Shown: positions 22,505 through 34,426, counted from the stretch's first letter. The stretch: DNA of 64,000 nucleotides from Prunus persica (GCF_000346465.2 NC_034012.1:15868789-15932788), one strand, 5' to 3'. Notes: a model not told the origin generated them from the sequence alone. Numbers and translations: made by a program.

Positions 22505-22555
22505 TTCTAATTTGTTTTTTCTTTTTCTGGGTAAGCTTGCAGATCAAATTGTGAT

Positions 22556-22566
22556 CTAATATAGAG
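22556..22566 (-). promoter_or_regulatory. TATA-like box of the receptor kinase
   Basis: On the minus strand the motif CTCTATATTAG lies about 52 bp upstream of the start codon. It is conserved in the truncated duplicate at 37742-37757, supporting a core promoter role. If used, the 5' leader would be only about 25 bases. Confidence 0.5.
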
Positions 22567-23108
22567 CAGAGGCTGTAGAGTTTAATTTTTCAATGTTCTT
22601 TCGTCAGCAGTACTCCTTTGCTTACCGATTCGAATCAAGAAAAATCTAGTTGGAGGACGACTTGATGAGACCTATTCAACGCTTACCCTTGCATTTCTGC
22701 TGCTTCTTGTTCTTCTTCTCTCTCAAATTCTTTATGGTCATTTTCAATTTATTATAATAGTGCACCAAGTCTTTGATATTTGGTCGTCTTTTTATGCTCA
22801 TTTCATTTCTGCGTGTTAATTTTGATAGTCAAGTTGTCGAAATATGAATCTTTCTTGTCCATATGTTAGTACGTTATCAACAAATTAATGGACACTACTT
22901 TGTCCGACTTTAACTTTACATAAAGCCATTTGCAGCTTTGTATTTATTCGGAGACTTGTGCATCCTAATAATGAAAATAAGCATTTGGTAGGCTTTAGTC
23001 CTTAGACCCAGTTTGGGATTGCTGTCGCTTTTAAAAAAAGTTGCTTCTGCTGTTTTTAAAAAATAATTAGCTGTAAAGTAAAGCAGCTCCATGTTTGGTA
23101 AACAATAT
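22567..23108. other. Receptor-kinase upstream region and MITE fragment
   Basis: 22567-22767 is duplicated at 37755-37962 (see there), so it is the promoter-proximal flank of the kinase. From about 23000, GTTTGGGATTGCTGTCGC and the AAAGCAGCTCC words are typical of a common plant miniature element ('...TTTGGTAAACAATAT'). It is cut by the gap at 23109. No gene is present. Confidence 0.45.
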
Positions 23109-23500
23109 NNNNNNNNNNNNNNNNNNNNNNNNNNNNNNNNNNNNNNNNNNNNNNNNNNNNNNNNNNNNNNNNNNNNNNNNNNNNNNNNNNNNNNNNNNNN
23201 NNNNNNNNNNNNNNNNNNNNNNNNNNNNNNNNNNNNNNNNNNNNNNNNNNNNNNNNNNNNNNNNNNNNNNNNNNNNNNNNNNNNNNNNNNNNNNNNNNNN
23301 NNNNNNNNNNNNNNNNNNNNNNNNNNNNNNNNNNNNNNNNNNNNNNNNNNNNNNNNNNNNNNNNNNNNNNNNNNNNNNNNNNNNNNNNNNNNNNNNNNNN
23401 NNNNNNNNNNNNNNNNNNNNNNNNNNNNNNNNNNNNNNNNNNNNNNNNNNNNNNNNNNNNNNNNNNNNNNNNNNNNNNNNNNNNNNNNNNNNNNNNNNNN
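23109..23500. other. Assembly gap (392 N)
   Basis: 392 unresolved bases, a sized gap, just inside a miniature-element-like sequence. Reading frames that cross it have no meaning. Confidence 1.
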
Positions 23501-24106
23501 CGCTCTCATTAATTCTTCTTATCTGCTGCTCCATGGTTTTGCTTGTCTTTTCACATAGTTTGGTGTCCTGCAACATGTACTAATCAAACTATGGAAATAT
23601 GATTCGAATTTGAGTATTGAAGAAGCCGAGAATGAGCATTCATAAATTGACCATCAAAATCATTCTTGACTTCTGCCCCCCTTCTTCACGCTATCATTAA
23701 TTCTTCACGATTTTGCTTTCTCTTTCTGTCTCCACCCTTAAGCATTTGATAGGCCATAGGCTTTTAGTCCAATCTCTGAATGAACATTCAGAGTAAATTC
23801 ATTAACAAAAATTTCTTTTAAATTTTCATTTATGAAAGTCCATTACATTTCTCTAGGGCTAAAGAAAAGAAAGGAGTTAATAATTAAAGTCATCAACGTA
23901 AGAATTAAAACAATCCTTCAGATAAAATCTAAATAATATAGTAATTGAATCCTATGTAAAGCTAGCTACTACAACCTCTCGGCCACAGTTTTTTTGAATC
24001 TTGCTCAATCTTTCACATTTTCTTTGATGCTCTCTAGCACATTAACATGGTAGAGTTTCTTGTGCCTTCCATTCATCAACTACCAAATTCCTAAACATGT
24101 ATCATT
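23501..24106. other. Unassigned; partial repeat of the sequence before the gap
   Basis: GCATTTGATAGGCC...TTTTAGTCC at about 23741 resembles GCATTTGGTAGGCTTTAGTCC at 22981. CGCTCTCATTAATTCTTC at 23501 resembles CGCTATCATTAATTCTTCAC at 23689. The gap therefore may hide an element inserted in a local duplication. No gene is visible. Confidence 0.35.
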
Positions 24107-25830
24107 CACTACTACAAAAAAGGTCATAGACGACGGGAATTCACCGTCGTCTAGCAAGTTTTCAAACCGTCGTGAAATCGACCGACATCTTTTTAAAAAC
24201 AAAATCACGACGGTAAAACGGAGACGTTGTTCATAGATAAACAACATCGGAATAAATAAAAGCCGACGTAAAAGTAAAGAAAATGACCACAAAATAACTA
24301 ATTGTGAACCATTAAATGACTCAATTTGGGTAACAACCGTCATCTGAAGAAACAAACATGACGTTGTTTAGTAAAATACCGCCTCAAAAAAAAGCCACAC
24401 TGCCATAAACAATTAACCGCACGACGTTATAATGACATTCCATGACACATAATGAAATATTATGTCACTTTTTTCCAGATATGACGTTGGAAATGTTGTA
24501 CACCATCAGTCTTAACAAAGAAGTTGACGTATTAAACGTCATACACACGTCTATTAGTAATCAGAGACGACGTTAGGAGAACATACCACGACACCTTTTT
24601 TTCCACAGTAAACGTTGTTTTTGTACATTACACGACACATGGTCAAAAAGTAGACGTGAAAACTGTTAATGACGTCAGTAAATATGGGAAAAAAAGGTTA
24701 ATACGTCTCTTTTACTTTAAACTCTGACGGTGAAATACGATTTACAGCGTCAGTTATTATAAACACCGAGTTGTTTGTCTTGATGCAATGTCGTATAACC
24801 TATAAACAACAACGTGGTTACGATCTACTAGGTCATCTGTGTTTTAAAAGACGACGTTTTGTGTGGAATATTGAACGACACATTGTCACTAGAGCGACGT
24901 GAAAACTATTAATGATGGCAGTAAATATGGGAAAAACAAGGTTTTTACGTCTCCTTTATTTTAAATGCTGACGGTGAAAGAACTTACAACATTGGTAAGC
25001 ATGCGACGTGGTTACCATTTTCTACATCATTTTTGTTTCTAAAGACGACGTAATTCATTTTCTCACCAAGTCCTAAAGACATAAATTGACGTGGTATATT
25101 GTAAAGACGTTTCGTAATAAGAGTGTATCGTCGTGTTTGTGAGGTAATACAACGGTATATTTTTTACGAGGTTGTTTTATCTTCTTTTAAATGTCGTCTT
25201 TTTTTTTTGCCTTCCCGTCGTGATATCCTATAACAACGACTTTTCATTACCGTCGTTGTTTTATTATTATGTGCAGTCTTTCGAATTAAATTTTAGACGG
25301 CGGTAAGTGCATCGAGGCCGTCTCATTAGAGACGTACGACCTTTTTAATGTCCATTTTTTTAAACCGACATCTTTAGCATTTTTATCTTTGTTTTTTTTA
25401 TAGGTTTAAAGGTCTTCCATTGCAAGACGTATGATAAAAAACGACGTCTGATACTATTATGACGTCTGTTTTTGCAATAATGTTAACAAGACCGTCGCAT
25501 TTTGGTACTTGAACCAGATTTTTTTGTACTGAATGCTTTGAGCCCAAACCCTGTATAATGAAAGTGAAAAAAATGCAATACAATTTCTTACAAAATTAAT
25601 GTCATACACAGCCATTTAGAGCGTAAGTAATGTCATAAATTACAAGCATCATTCAATCCATATATCTTCACACCCATCTCGAATATTTTGACTCCCAGAT
25701 GCATCGGCTAGTTCATCAAATGTGTCAACATTTGGCATCCCTCTAGTAAATGGCTCACACTAAATTCTCACATCACCTAAGACATCATCACCAATAACAT
25801 CATTATATTCTCTATTAGGCATTGATAACA

Positions 25831-28542
25831 CTACTGACCAACCATGATGCATTGGGTCATCAACAAAAATACTTGTTTGACTTGAGAAGCCATAACAAAT
25901 TGGCCATTCCTTTGTCCAATTTTACTCAGATCTACAAGGGTAAATCCAAGTTCGTCGACTACAAGGCCAGAAGTGCTATCTATCCAATCACACCTAAACA
26001 CTGTGATTGAAAACTTTTGGTAATCAAGGTCCCAAATATCTTGAATGACACCATAAAAACCCATATTTGAGACAATTGGGTTCTTATCCTTGGCACTAGC
26101 AACTTGCATAGTATGTGCAAGTAAATCAACTCTATTATTTTGAACTGCACGCACATCATCTTGTGCCTTGGTGTTAAATTTAGTACCTTTGATAAGATAG
26201 CTCCCATATGATGGCACTGCAATGCTTGGACCGGCTGCTAGCCACCTCAAATTTTCTGATACACTATCATTGTCTTCCCCATTAAGTTGACTTTGAACCT
26301 GCAAATGAATCATATCTTAATTCAATCTAACATAAAAAGAAGAAAATTAAAAGTGCAATATGTTCTTCAATTTCATATACCTTAAAGCGTAGCCATTGAA
26401 TGAAAGTGGTATTGTGCTTATCTTGTACCACTTTGTTCTCTTTCTAAATTTTGGACAAGTGGTCTTGATGTGGATCATATGTTCTCTACATAACACGAAA
26501 AATCCAAGCATTACAGTCCCAAACATATCAGATAAACATAAGGAATATAATTTAAAATGACTACTTAAGAATAAAACTCATACTTGATATAAGGTAGAAC
26601 TTCCTCTGTATTCTCCAAGACACATAGATGTGCCTGATTCAACAAGCCTCGATCAACTAAACTCATTGTGCAACCTGATAAGGGCTTTGAAAGTCCCATC
26701 TTCTGGCTTGATGGCACTCCAACTATACTAACATCAGATAAATGCTCGGTGCAAAACTCTACAGCTTCTTCAGCTATATATCGCTCAACAATGCAACCTT
26801 CAGGATGATTACGGTTCTGAACATACCCCTTTAGCACTTTCATATCTTTCGAACAAATACATCCATCTAAAATAAACCAGCCCACATAGACGAACTTCTC
26901 TGACAAGATGTACTACTAGATGAACCATGATATCGAAGAATGAAGGGGGAAAGTACTTCTCAAGCAAACACAAAGTTGCTACTACATCTTCTTCCAACTT
27001 ATCTAGCTTGGAAACATCTACCGTCTTTGCATATATAGCATTGAAGAAGAAGCACAATCGAGTTATTGCATACCTTGCAGGCTTCTCTAGGACATAATGA
27101 ATTGCCACAAGGAGCAATTGTTGCATCAAGGTATGACAATCATGTGATTTAAGCCCAAGAAGTCCTGAATCTTGTAAAGATACAAGATTTTTAATATTTG
27201 AAGAGTAACCTTCAGGGACCTTCATACCATAGAAAGAATTGCAAACCTCTCTCTTCTCTGCTCTTGACAAATTCCAAGGCCCTGAAGGCAAGCGAGTACA
27301 TCATTCTCCATACTCGGGTGTCAAATCAGTCTTGACCCCATGTTCAATAAATCCAAACGAGCAGCAATCCCATCTTTATTTTTTCCAGGGATCTCCAACA
27401 ACGTACCAATGATACTATCGCAAACATTTTTCTCGATGTGCATAACATCAAGGGCATGCCTCACAGGAAGGTATTTCTAGTACTCGAGATCAACGAATTT
27501 TGACTTCTTCTTCCAACAAACTCTGTCACCATCATTTTCACTTCCACCTCCCCCTTTTTTTGAGCCCCATTTATAATTAATACCTTCAACCATTTGTACC
27601 CCTTCTTCTCCGGTTAATGGCTTTGGAGGCGTGTCATATTCAGGTTTCCCATTAAAAGCTGCACGTTGTCTCCGATATGGATGATATATTGGTAACCATT
27701 TTCTATGCCCGATGTAACATATTTTGTGGCCATTTTTCAACATGTGACTAGGTGTATCATCACCACATATTGGACAAGCTTTATATCCTTTTACGATACA
27801 ACCAGATAAGTTTCCATAAGCGGGAAAATCATTCATTGTCCACAGTAATGCAACTCTGAGTGTAAAGTATTCTCCTGTATGAGCATCATACACTCCTTTA
27901 ATCCTATCCCACAAAGATTTGAAATCATCAATGAGTTTCCAAGAGGAAGAATCAGTCGAATGAGATATCTGACCTTCAATTGCTTTTCTATCAACAAGCC
28001 ATGTCAAACTCTTAGCTGTCTTGCGTGATTGAAACATCCTTTTAAATCTTGAAATTGGTGGAAAATACCACTACCTTTGCTGGGACACCCTCTTTCAAGA
28101 TTGAATCTTTGTCTTCCTTCCATCTTGAGATTCCACAAGTAGGACAATGAGTTGAATGTTCATACTCCTTCCTATACAATATGCAACCATTGGGGCACAC
28201 GTGGATTTTCTCATTACTCAGCCCCAATGCACACAAAGTCTTTTTTGCCTCATACATAGAGGAAGGTATTGTATTTCATTCTCGAAGCAATTCTCCTTGA
28301 AGTATCAAGAATTCTGTAAAATAGACATTACTTATCCCATGTTTTGCCTTCAAATTATATAACTTCACTAATGCCGACAACTTGGTGAACTTACTACAAC
28401 CAGGGTACAAGGGTTGATCTCCATCGCCAATCACATTGGCGAACTCATAAGGATCGGATCCAACATCGCCCAAATCATTATCATCCATCTCTATTTCTTC
28501 ATACACAAAACTGTACCTACTATGTTCATCATCTTCTTCCAC
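25831..28542 (-). pseudogene. CACTA tnp2-like transposase, internally deleted and broken
   Basis: Minus-strand segments follow the tnp2 family order. 28542-28276 has YPGCSKFTKLSALVKLYNLK. 28257-28042 has MYEAKKTLCALGLSNEKIHV, CPNGCILYRKEY and CPTCGISRWK. 28037-27477 has DSSSWKL directly joined to IDDFKSLWDRIKGVYDA, then FTLRVALLWTMNDFPAYGNL and GYKACPICGDDT. 27291-26565 is the DUF4218 part (LKSHDCHTLMQQLLLVAI, FPPSFFDIMVHLVVHL). 26313-25831 is the DUF4216 part (YGVIQDIWDLDY, VDELGFTLVDLSK). Between SSWKL and IDDFK the family normally has about 90-100 residues, including the Ala-Asp-Gly segment with the first catalytic Asp. That block is missing here. Frame changes or stops also occur near 28040, 27478, 27320 and 26890. 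It is therefore inactive. Confidence 0.88.
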
Positions 28543-29879
28543 ATTTCTACTAGCATTAGTAGTTGCTTGCCAAGGTTCTCCGTGAAATGTCCAATTTTTA
28601 TAACTTTGGTCAACTCCATTAAAGTATAAGTGGTCCCCTATAATTCAAACCCCAAACAATCGAACATTCCCACATTTAACACATGGACAGTGAATATGTG
28701 TTGTGGTTAGAAGATTTTCTATTGAAAATTTCAAAAATGCTTCCACCCCTAACTCATATGCCTTCGATCTTCTATCCGCGTGCATCCATGACTTATCCAT
28801 CTCTGACAAAATACCCTATTATTTATAATAAGGTGAAAAGACAAGCAATGACCATTACTTTAGCATATTATAATTACTTTCATAGAAAGTAATTTAACAT
28901 AATGACGATGGTTTTTTAAAACATCCGACGTTTTATACTTATACAGACGTCGGTTTTTTACAAACCTGATGTTTGAAGCTATTAAACAGTGATTTTGAAA
29001 ACAGCAATACAGACGACGGTAGTTAAATAAACACCGCCTTGTAGATAAATAAAGACGACGGTTTTTAAGAAAAACCGTCGTCAAACTCTTTAAGAAAAGG
29101 AGGCTAAGTCTTCTTTTATTCCGACCATTTCCAAGAACCCAACATATGTTAACAACCCATAACATTGAATTTTTATGCAAAGCATGCAAATATTAAAGCC
29201 ATTCCCTATTCATAACAACAGAGATTGATGAAGAACATACCTACGAAAACATTAAAAGATCGCAAAACATATATCTAAAACCCAACAATGCAGTCTATGA
29301 CTGTACTTCAGAACCCAGAACTGAATATATCTAAACCCTAAACATATATCTAAAGCCATTACCTGAACCCTATACGTTTGTACTTCAGAACCCATAACTG
29401 AATATCAATCAATGAATTAAGAAGCAAGATATTAGGGTTTGTACTTATAGGCAGGCAGACCTCACAGATTTTGGCCTTCTTGGATTCGACAGATTATGGC
29501 CTCCTTGGATTAGAGTTGAAGTGAGAGAGCGAAATGTTAGAGTTGAAGTGAGAGAGCGAAATGTAGACTTAGAGCAAAATTTAAAAAATTTAGGTCGCGG
29601 CGAAATTTTTAGAAAGCACGCTTCTTCAAACATCGACGGAAATCATACAAAAACGTCGGTTAATATATGAAATACGACGTCGTAAAGCGGTGAGACGTCG
29701 GTGCAACATAAAACCGACGTCAAATCCACTTAATAATATTCCTGGGATTTGGATTTGCTGGGATTTGAACGCGTGTGCACAAAGAACAGAAAAAAAAAAA
29801 AATACAACCCTGGTGTCATACTAAACCCTAAATCCTAAACATTAAATTATAAATTTGTAAAATAAAATTGTAAAAAAGG
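28543..29879. other. CACTA interior, motif-rich and non-coding
   Basis: The stretch contains ACGACGG/GACGTCGG words at 28900-29060 and 29630-29720. A perfect hairpin GACGACGGTTTTTA / AAAAACCGTCGTC lies at about 29053-29080. A 29-bp direct repeat (AGAGTTGAAGTGAGAGAGCG core) lies at 29511-29570. I see no supported gene, but this is where the upstream exon of the transposase and its promoter should lie. Confidence 0.5.
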
Positions 29880-29996
29880 TTTAGGGTTTAGGGTGGTCAT
29901 ATACTAAACCCTGAACCCTAAACCCTAAACCCTAAACCCTAAACCTTAAACCCCAAACCCCTAAACACTAAAACCTAAACATAAAGCCTAAACCCT
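29880..29996. repeat. Interstitial telomere-like (CCCTAAA)n tract
   Basis: A few TTTAGGG units (29880-29893) are followed by about ten CCCTAAA units, several of them perfect (29910-29947) and the rest degenerate (CCTTAAA, CCCCAAA). The orientation flips once, at about 29897. This is plant telomere repeat sequence inside a transposon, not a chromosome end, because unique sequence continues on both sides. Confidence 0.85.
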
Positions 29997-31100
29997 AAAA
30001 AATAATATATTTTAAAAAAAAATTGTAAAAAAATACAAATGTTTGAGAAAAATAAACCGAAAATTGCTACGGACTCCTTACAACAATGCCGTCTAAATTA
30101 CAGTGCTAAAACCAGTATTAAATATATATATATATATCCCCACCAATGAATGACACAAGCCAATATGATTGTTTGAAGAAACTATAAGGGATGTTGTGAT
30201 TTATTTGTTTATGTGGACATTTTTCATTTTTATAACTCAAATTACATTTTTAAAAGCTTTAGGACAAAGAAAATATCTTAATGACTGCATAGGAGTTGTG
30301 GTGTATTTTTTGGAAATTTTACAAATTTATTATGAATATAATGAATTAAGGTCAATAAAAAATTGTTATAAACACAACAAACCACGTCGGTTTTAAATCC
30401 ATATACAGACGTTGTATGCATGTTAACTTCGGTATTTATACAGATACCGACGTTGTAAATAATATACGACATCACAGGATTAGGACGTTGTTTCGATTCT
30501 CATACGTCGCCTGTGGTATTAACCGACGGGGTAAAGATCATAGACGTCACACAGCTTATAAAAAAACTGACGTTGTAGTGAAGTTCAAAAGTGAGAAAAT
30601 AAGTCAAAACTGCCACTAAATAAAATATAAGACGTCATGCCTATATACGTCGCTTAAATAAAATAACGTCATTGTAAGTATTTGACCAGACGACGGTTAT
30701 TAAAAGGGATGTCGTTGAAATTTCATAAGACATCGTTAGTTATCAAGTTATCGACATGGTATTTGCTTCATGGCTCTTTTTGTGTTAGCAACGTTGTTTA
30801 TTGTCTTTATTGAATTTACCGTCGTGTTACAGGAGTTTACATGTCATTTATTGAATTTACAGTCATTTGTTTATTTTCAAGTTTCGTAAGACGTTTCTTG
30901 TTGAAACTATTATGTCGTTGGAAGGGTCTTCTGAGGACGGTTTACGGAGTTACTTTAGTTTTTAGAACTGAAAACCAATCTTTATTGACAGCCAAAAAAA
31001 ACATATACATTATACCTTAAACCCTGTACAAAAAATTGTCTATTCTAAACAAAAAAAATGTACATTTTTCATAATTGTTTGTAAAAATCCTCTACTCCAT
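29997..31100. other. CACTA interior, motif-rich spacer
   Basis: 30380-30960 holds about twenty GACGT, ACGTCG and GACGACGG words in both orientations, equal in density to the true termini. Short open frames (30169-30619) are AT-rich and unsupported. It separates the protease gene from the transposase gene. Confidence 0.45.
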
Positions 31101-32250
31101 ATGAAGGCAAACAAAATCTGCCCATTCTTTCCTCACTTCTTCAATGGCTTCTTGGGGTATGGTGCTTGATCTTTGCCCTTTTCAAACTGCAATCAATAAA
31201 ATATCATTATTTAGCATTCATGACTGGTTTTGAAGGATATGTGGCAGAGTAAATAGAATTACCGTCGTGGTATATCAATTCAAACGACGGCAATTCTATT
31301 TTCCGTCGTCCACAGAAATTAAAATCCTAAAGTTTTCCATTTACCTTCTTCTCAAACTCCAAAGAAGGATCTGTGATGATGTCTCTCATAAAGCGCATGA
31401 CATAATAGCCACACTCTACACTATTGGGTTGCTTTGGTGTGACTTGTAGAGTTTTCCAAATAGGTGCTTTACGGCCTTGTCTGCCTATGTGTGAATTATA
31501 CATCTTGATAGCACTGTTTCATGACAACAAAGTGTTATTTCAAAAAAAAAAAAAAAAAGGCTACAAACACACATTGCACTTGAGTAGATCAACTTACGTG
31601 TTCACTATGTTTTTGCACTCGTCGTCAACCACTCGATTTCCGAGCAGTGGTTCCAGAAAAGACACAATCTCCCGCTTTGGTCTCACAATGAGCAAGACCC
31701 AATGACGGCTACACAAAGTAAACATAGAGGTTAAACAGTTTTATATACACTAGATTGTAAGGCATAAAGAAAATCTGTTCCCCATCTGTCTTTTGAAGTC
31801 AATTGGCTAACAAACATGATCTTTGAGTTAATGATCCAGACTTAGCACTAACTTGAGCGGGGTCAACAAAGCCAACCATGTTCACCATATTTGCTGTTTT
31901 CAATACATCAAATAGGCACCTACATATATAAAATGATGTCATGAGTTTTCTAATTTTTTTAAAGAAAGGAGAGTATGAAATGACAATGAGTTGATAAGGA
32001 CAAACCTCATGTATACAGCAACCACAGTAGCGCCAATTTCATCCATGGCTGTAAACTGTGTAATATCTTCAATCAAGATGAAGGTTTGACGCTCAAAACC
32101 GAACACCTCCTTCTCAATTGTAAATATCATAACTTTCTCATGAACCTTTAATGTCGTCTCCATATAACGACAAAGGGCTTGTAAAGAAGATAGCAAGACT
32201 AGGTTTGAGTAATCTGGTGCTTGTTGTTCCTTCTCAGAAACGTCCAAGCA
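31100..32250 (-). pseudogene. CACTA-borne Ulp1-like (C48) cysteine protease
   Basis: Minus-strand exons read in order: CRYMETTLKVHEKVMIFTIE and FERQTFILIEDITQFTAMDE (32205-32010); a segment with TANMVNMVGFVDPAQVSAKS (31910-31800); RHWVLLIVRPKREIVSFLEP and LGNRVVDDE (31712-31600); then QPNSVECGYYVMRFMRDI (31435-31360); and a last exon ending EEVRKEWADFVCLHME before a TAG near 31103. The His of HW, the downstream Asp and the Gln...Cys of QPNSVECGYYV match the catalytic set of SUMO-protease-like enzymes carried by many CACTA and Mutator elements. A TGA at 31799-31801 interrupts the second exon and exon joins are inferred, so I call it a pseudogene. Five prime sequence (32403-32210) is uncertain. 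Confidence 0.72.
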
Positions 32251-32527
32251 CTTGTCTTTCTGCTTGAAGAAATAAGGAAAGATATATAATAGAGAAGTGA
32301 AAAAACCAGAGTAAACTACACAAATGTAAACGACGCGGTAATCGAGATAAAACGATGGGGAAGATAAAAAAACGACGTGAAAATTAAATAACCACGACGG
32401 CAAGTGAAAACCGTCGTCGTATGTATCAATTACGTCGGTAGAAAACAGAGCCCTAGAAAATTAACAATTGCCAATATCAATTTAAAAGCATGCTTTAGCA
32501 GAAATACAAATAACATGAAATGCAAAT

Positions 32528-32530
<3 letters not shown>

Positions 32531-32567
<37 letters not shown>
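32531..32567. repeat. (GA)n microsatellite
   Basis: About 18 GA units lie within the CACTA element, upstream of the Ulp1-like gene on its coding strand. This could be promoter-proximal, but nothing further supports a role. Confidence 0.9.
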
Positions 32568-32577
<10 letters not shown>

Positions 32578-33595
32578 CGGAACAGATTGAGTGAAGAAAG
32601 ATTGAAAAAAAAAATGACACTATTGGAATCCACAATACCGTCGTGGTACTAGAATGCCAACAATACTGTTTGCTTTACTACTTCAAACACACAAAAACAG
32701 AGTAGATTTTATCATCGTGGTCAATGACACTTTGTTCTTTGTCAGTAGATTTTATCCAAAAAGTAAAATGATTTTCGCATGAACAGGAACAAAGATGAGA
32801 AATGCAAAACAGATTATACGCATATGCAAAACAGGAACAAAGATGAGAAATGCTTACCTTTTGCTTGCAATAAAAGTTTTCACTTGGAGTTGCAAAACAG
32901 GAAAAAAAAAAAATTTCAGGGACGAAGACGAAGAGGACAGGAAGCCAATGAGATTCAGACACGGCGCTTTGGGAAGTAAAAATGAGGACAGCGTGAAATT
33001 TTTTCTCGGGTTTGGAAATAGTATAAGTGTAGGTCAGGAAAGGCGAAAAGTTTAAAATATTAACGAAACGTTTCATAACACGACGTTATTAATTACAACC
33101 GCCCTAGTAAACTGTTTTAAACGGCGGTACATATATAATATACGCCCTGGTAAATTATATTACACAACACACACTATTAATTACAGATGTCGTCGTAGTA
33201 TATTTTAAATAATAAGTCGGTAAGTTTATCATTACCGACATCTTTACTTTCTACGTCAGTTACTTAATAGATTCTGTCGTTGGGTTTTTCCTATGAGATT
33301 AAGACGACGCATTTTATTTTTTTTGGGTCGTGGTGTTTCTAAAAAATGGCCCTAATATATCTTTACTACATCGTGAAAATAACATAACCGACGTGGTGAT
33401 TATTTTATACGTCTAAAGGGTTGGTACGGACCAACGTAGATTCGTTTTGTTAAACGGCGTTAAGTGTAATATAACCGACGTGGATTTGATTTTTTTTTTT
33501 TTATAAATAGAGTTTTTTTTCATGAGTTCTTTTAGTTTTAGTTTTCAATTAGGGTTCCAACTTCTTCTTGCCCTTGGCTCTGTCTCACCTCTTAG
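32568..33595. other. CACTA interior, no clear gene
   Basis: Between the GA tract and the hairpin array are a 41-bp direct repeat (AAACAGGAACAAAGATGAGAAATGC-like, at about 32783 and 32829) and motif words at 33075-33490 (ACGACG, GGCGGT, CGACGTGG). Small open frames on both strands overlap. None has a recognisable domain. Confidence 0.4.
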
Positions 33596-33955
33596 GAGGC
33601 AATTGTTTAGATGTTGGTGTGTGTGTATGTTTGTGTATCTGATTCACAAACATACACACATCACCAACGTTCAAAAAATTGTCTCTCTGAATACAAATTT
33701 GTGGCTGCCGTCGTCAAATTTTAGGAGGCAATTGTTTGGATGTTGATGTGTGTGTGCGTTTGTGTAGATACACAAACTCACACACATCATCAACTTCCAA
33801 AAAATTGTCTCTTTGAATGCAAAACTAAGGTTGCCGTCGTCAAATTTTAGAGGCAATTTTTTGGATGTTAATGTGTATGTGCGTTTGTGTATCTCAAAGA
33901 CACAAATACACATACATCATTAACCTCTAAAATATTGTCTTTTTGTAGTCCGATT
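33596..33955. repeat. Three tandem ~120-bp units, each a long hairpin
   Basis: Three copies of about 120 bp (starting about 33597, 33722 and 33845) each contain an arm such as GATGTTGATGTGTGTGTGCG and its inverted partner (GTGTGTGAGTTTGTGT-like). A 10-30 bp loop and a spacer ending GCCGTCGTCAAATTTTAG-like link the units. The stem sequences differ between copies while remaining complementary (TGTGTGTATGTTTGTG with CACAAACATACACACA in copy 1, TGTGTATGTGCGTTTGTG with CACAAATACACATACA in copy 3). The array lies 1 kb inside the CACTA right end. Confidence 0.8.
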
Positions 33956-33997
33956 ATGATGAGGAACAGAGTTCCATCTAGTAAGATTTCATAACCT

Positions 33998-34426
33998 TTG
34001 GGATCTCAGAAAAATATGATTCTGTCGACGGTTTTCTATATAAACCGTCATGGTTATTCTCAATTCTTGTCATTAAGTTGATCTACCGACGTAGGATAAC
34101 AAAATCCAAGAAATAAATAGTTAAAAAAATTCCTATTAAGACGACGGTTTAAATTTAAGGTAAGACGTATAAAGTGAATAAATACGACGGTAAATTTTAA
34201 GTTCACGACGTATCTCTTGGGATCTCAGAAAAATATGATTCTGTCGGCGGTTTTCTATATAAACCGTCGTGGTTATTCACAATTCTTGTCATTAAGTTGA
34301 TCTACCATCATAGGATACCAAAATCCAAGAAATAAATAGTAAAAAATAATATTATTAAGACGATGATTTAGATATCAGGGTAGACGTATAAAGTGAATAA
34401 ATACGACGGTAAATTTTATTATACGT
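33998..34426. repeat. 219-bp tandem duplication in CACTA subterminal region
   Basis: Two head-to-tail copies (33998-34216 and 34217-about 34426) both begin TTGGGATCTCAGAAAAATAT. Each contains the complementary pair GGTTTTCTATATAAACCGTC. They differ at scattered sites (for example CGACGG versus CGGCGG), so the duplication is not recent. Confidence 0.85.

Noticed and set aside
22916..23583. Four 155-197 codon frames across the second gap
   Set aside because: Nearly all residues are undetermined N; there is no evidence of coding in the flanks.
29880..29996. Chromosome end
   Set aside because: The tract is short, degenerate, changes orientation, and is followed by ordinary sequence and the rest of the CACTA element.
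32678..33076. 132-codon minus-strand frame as an extra CACTA gene
   Set aside because: Composition is Phe/Ser/Cys-rich, it overlaps two plus-strand frames and contains a duplicated 41-bp repeat; no domain seen.
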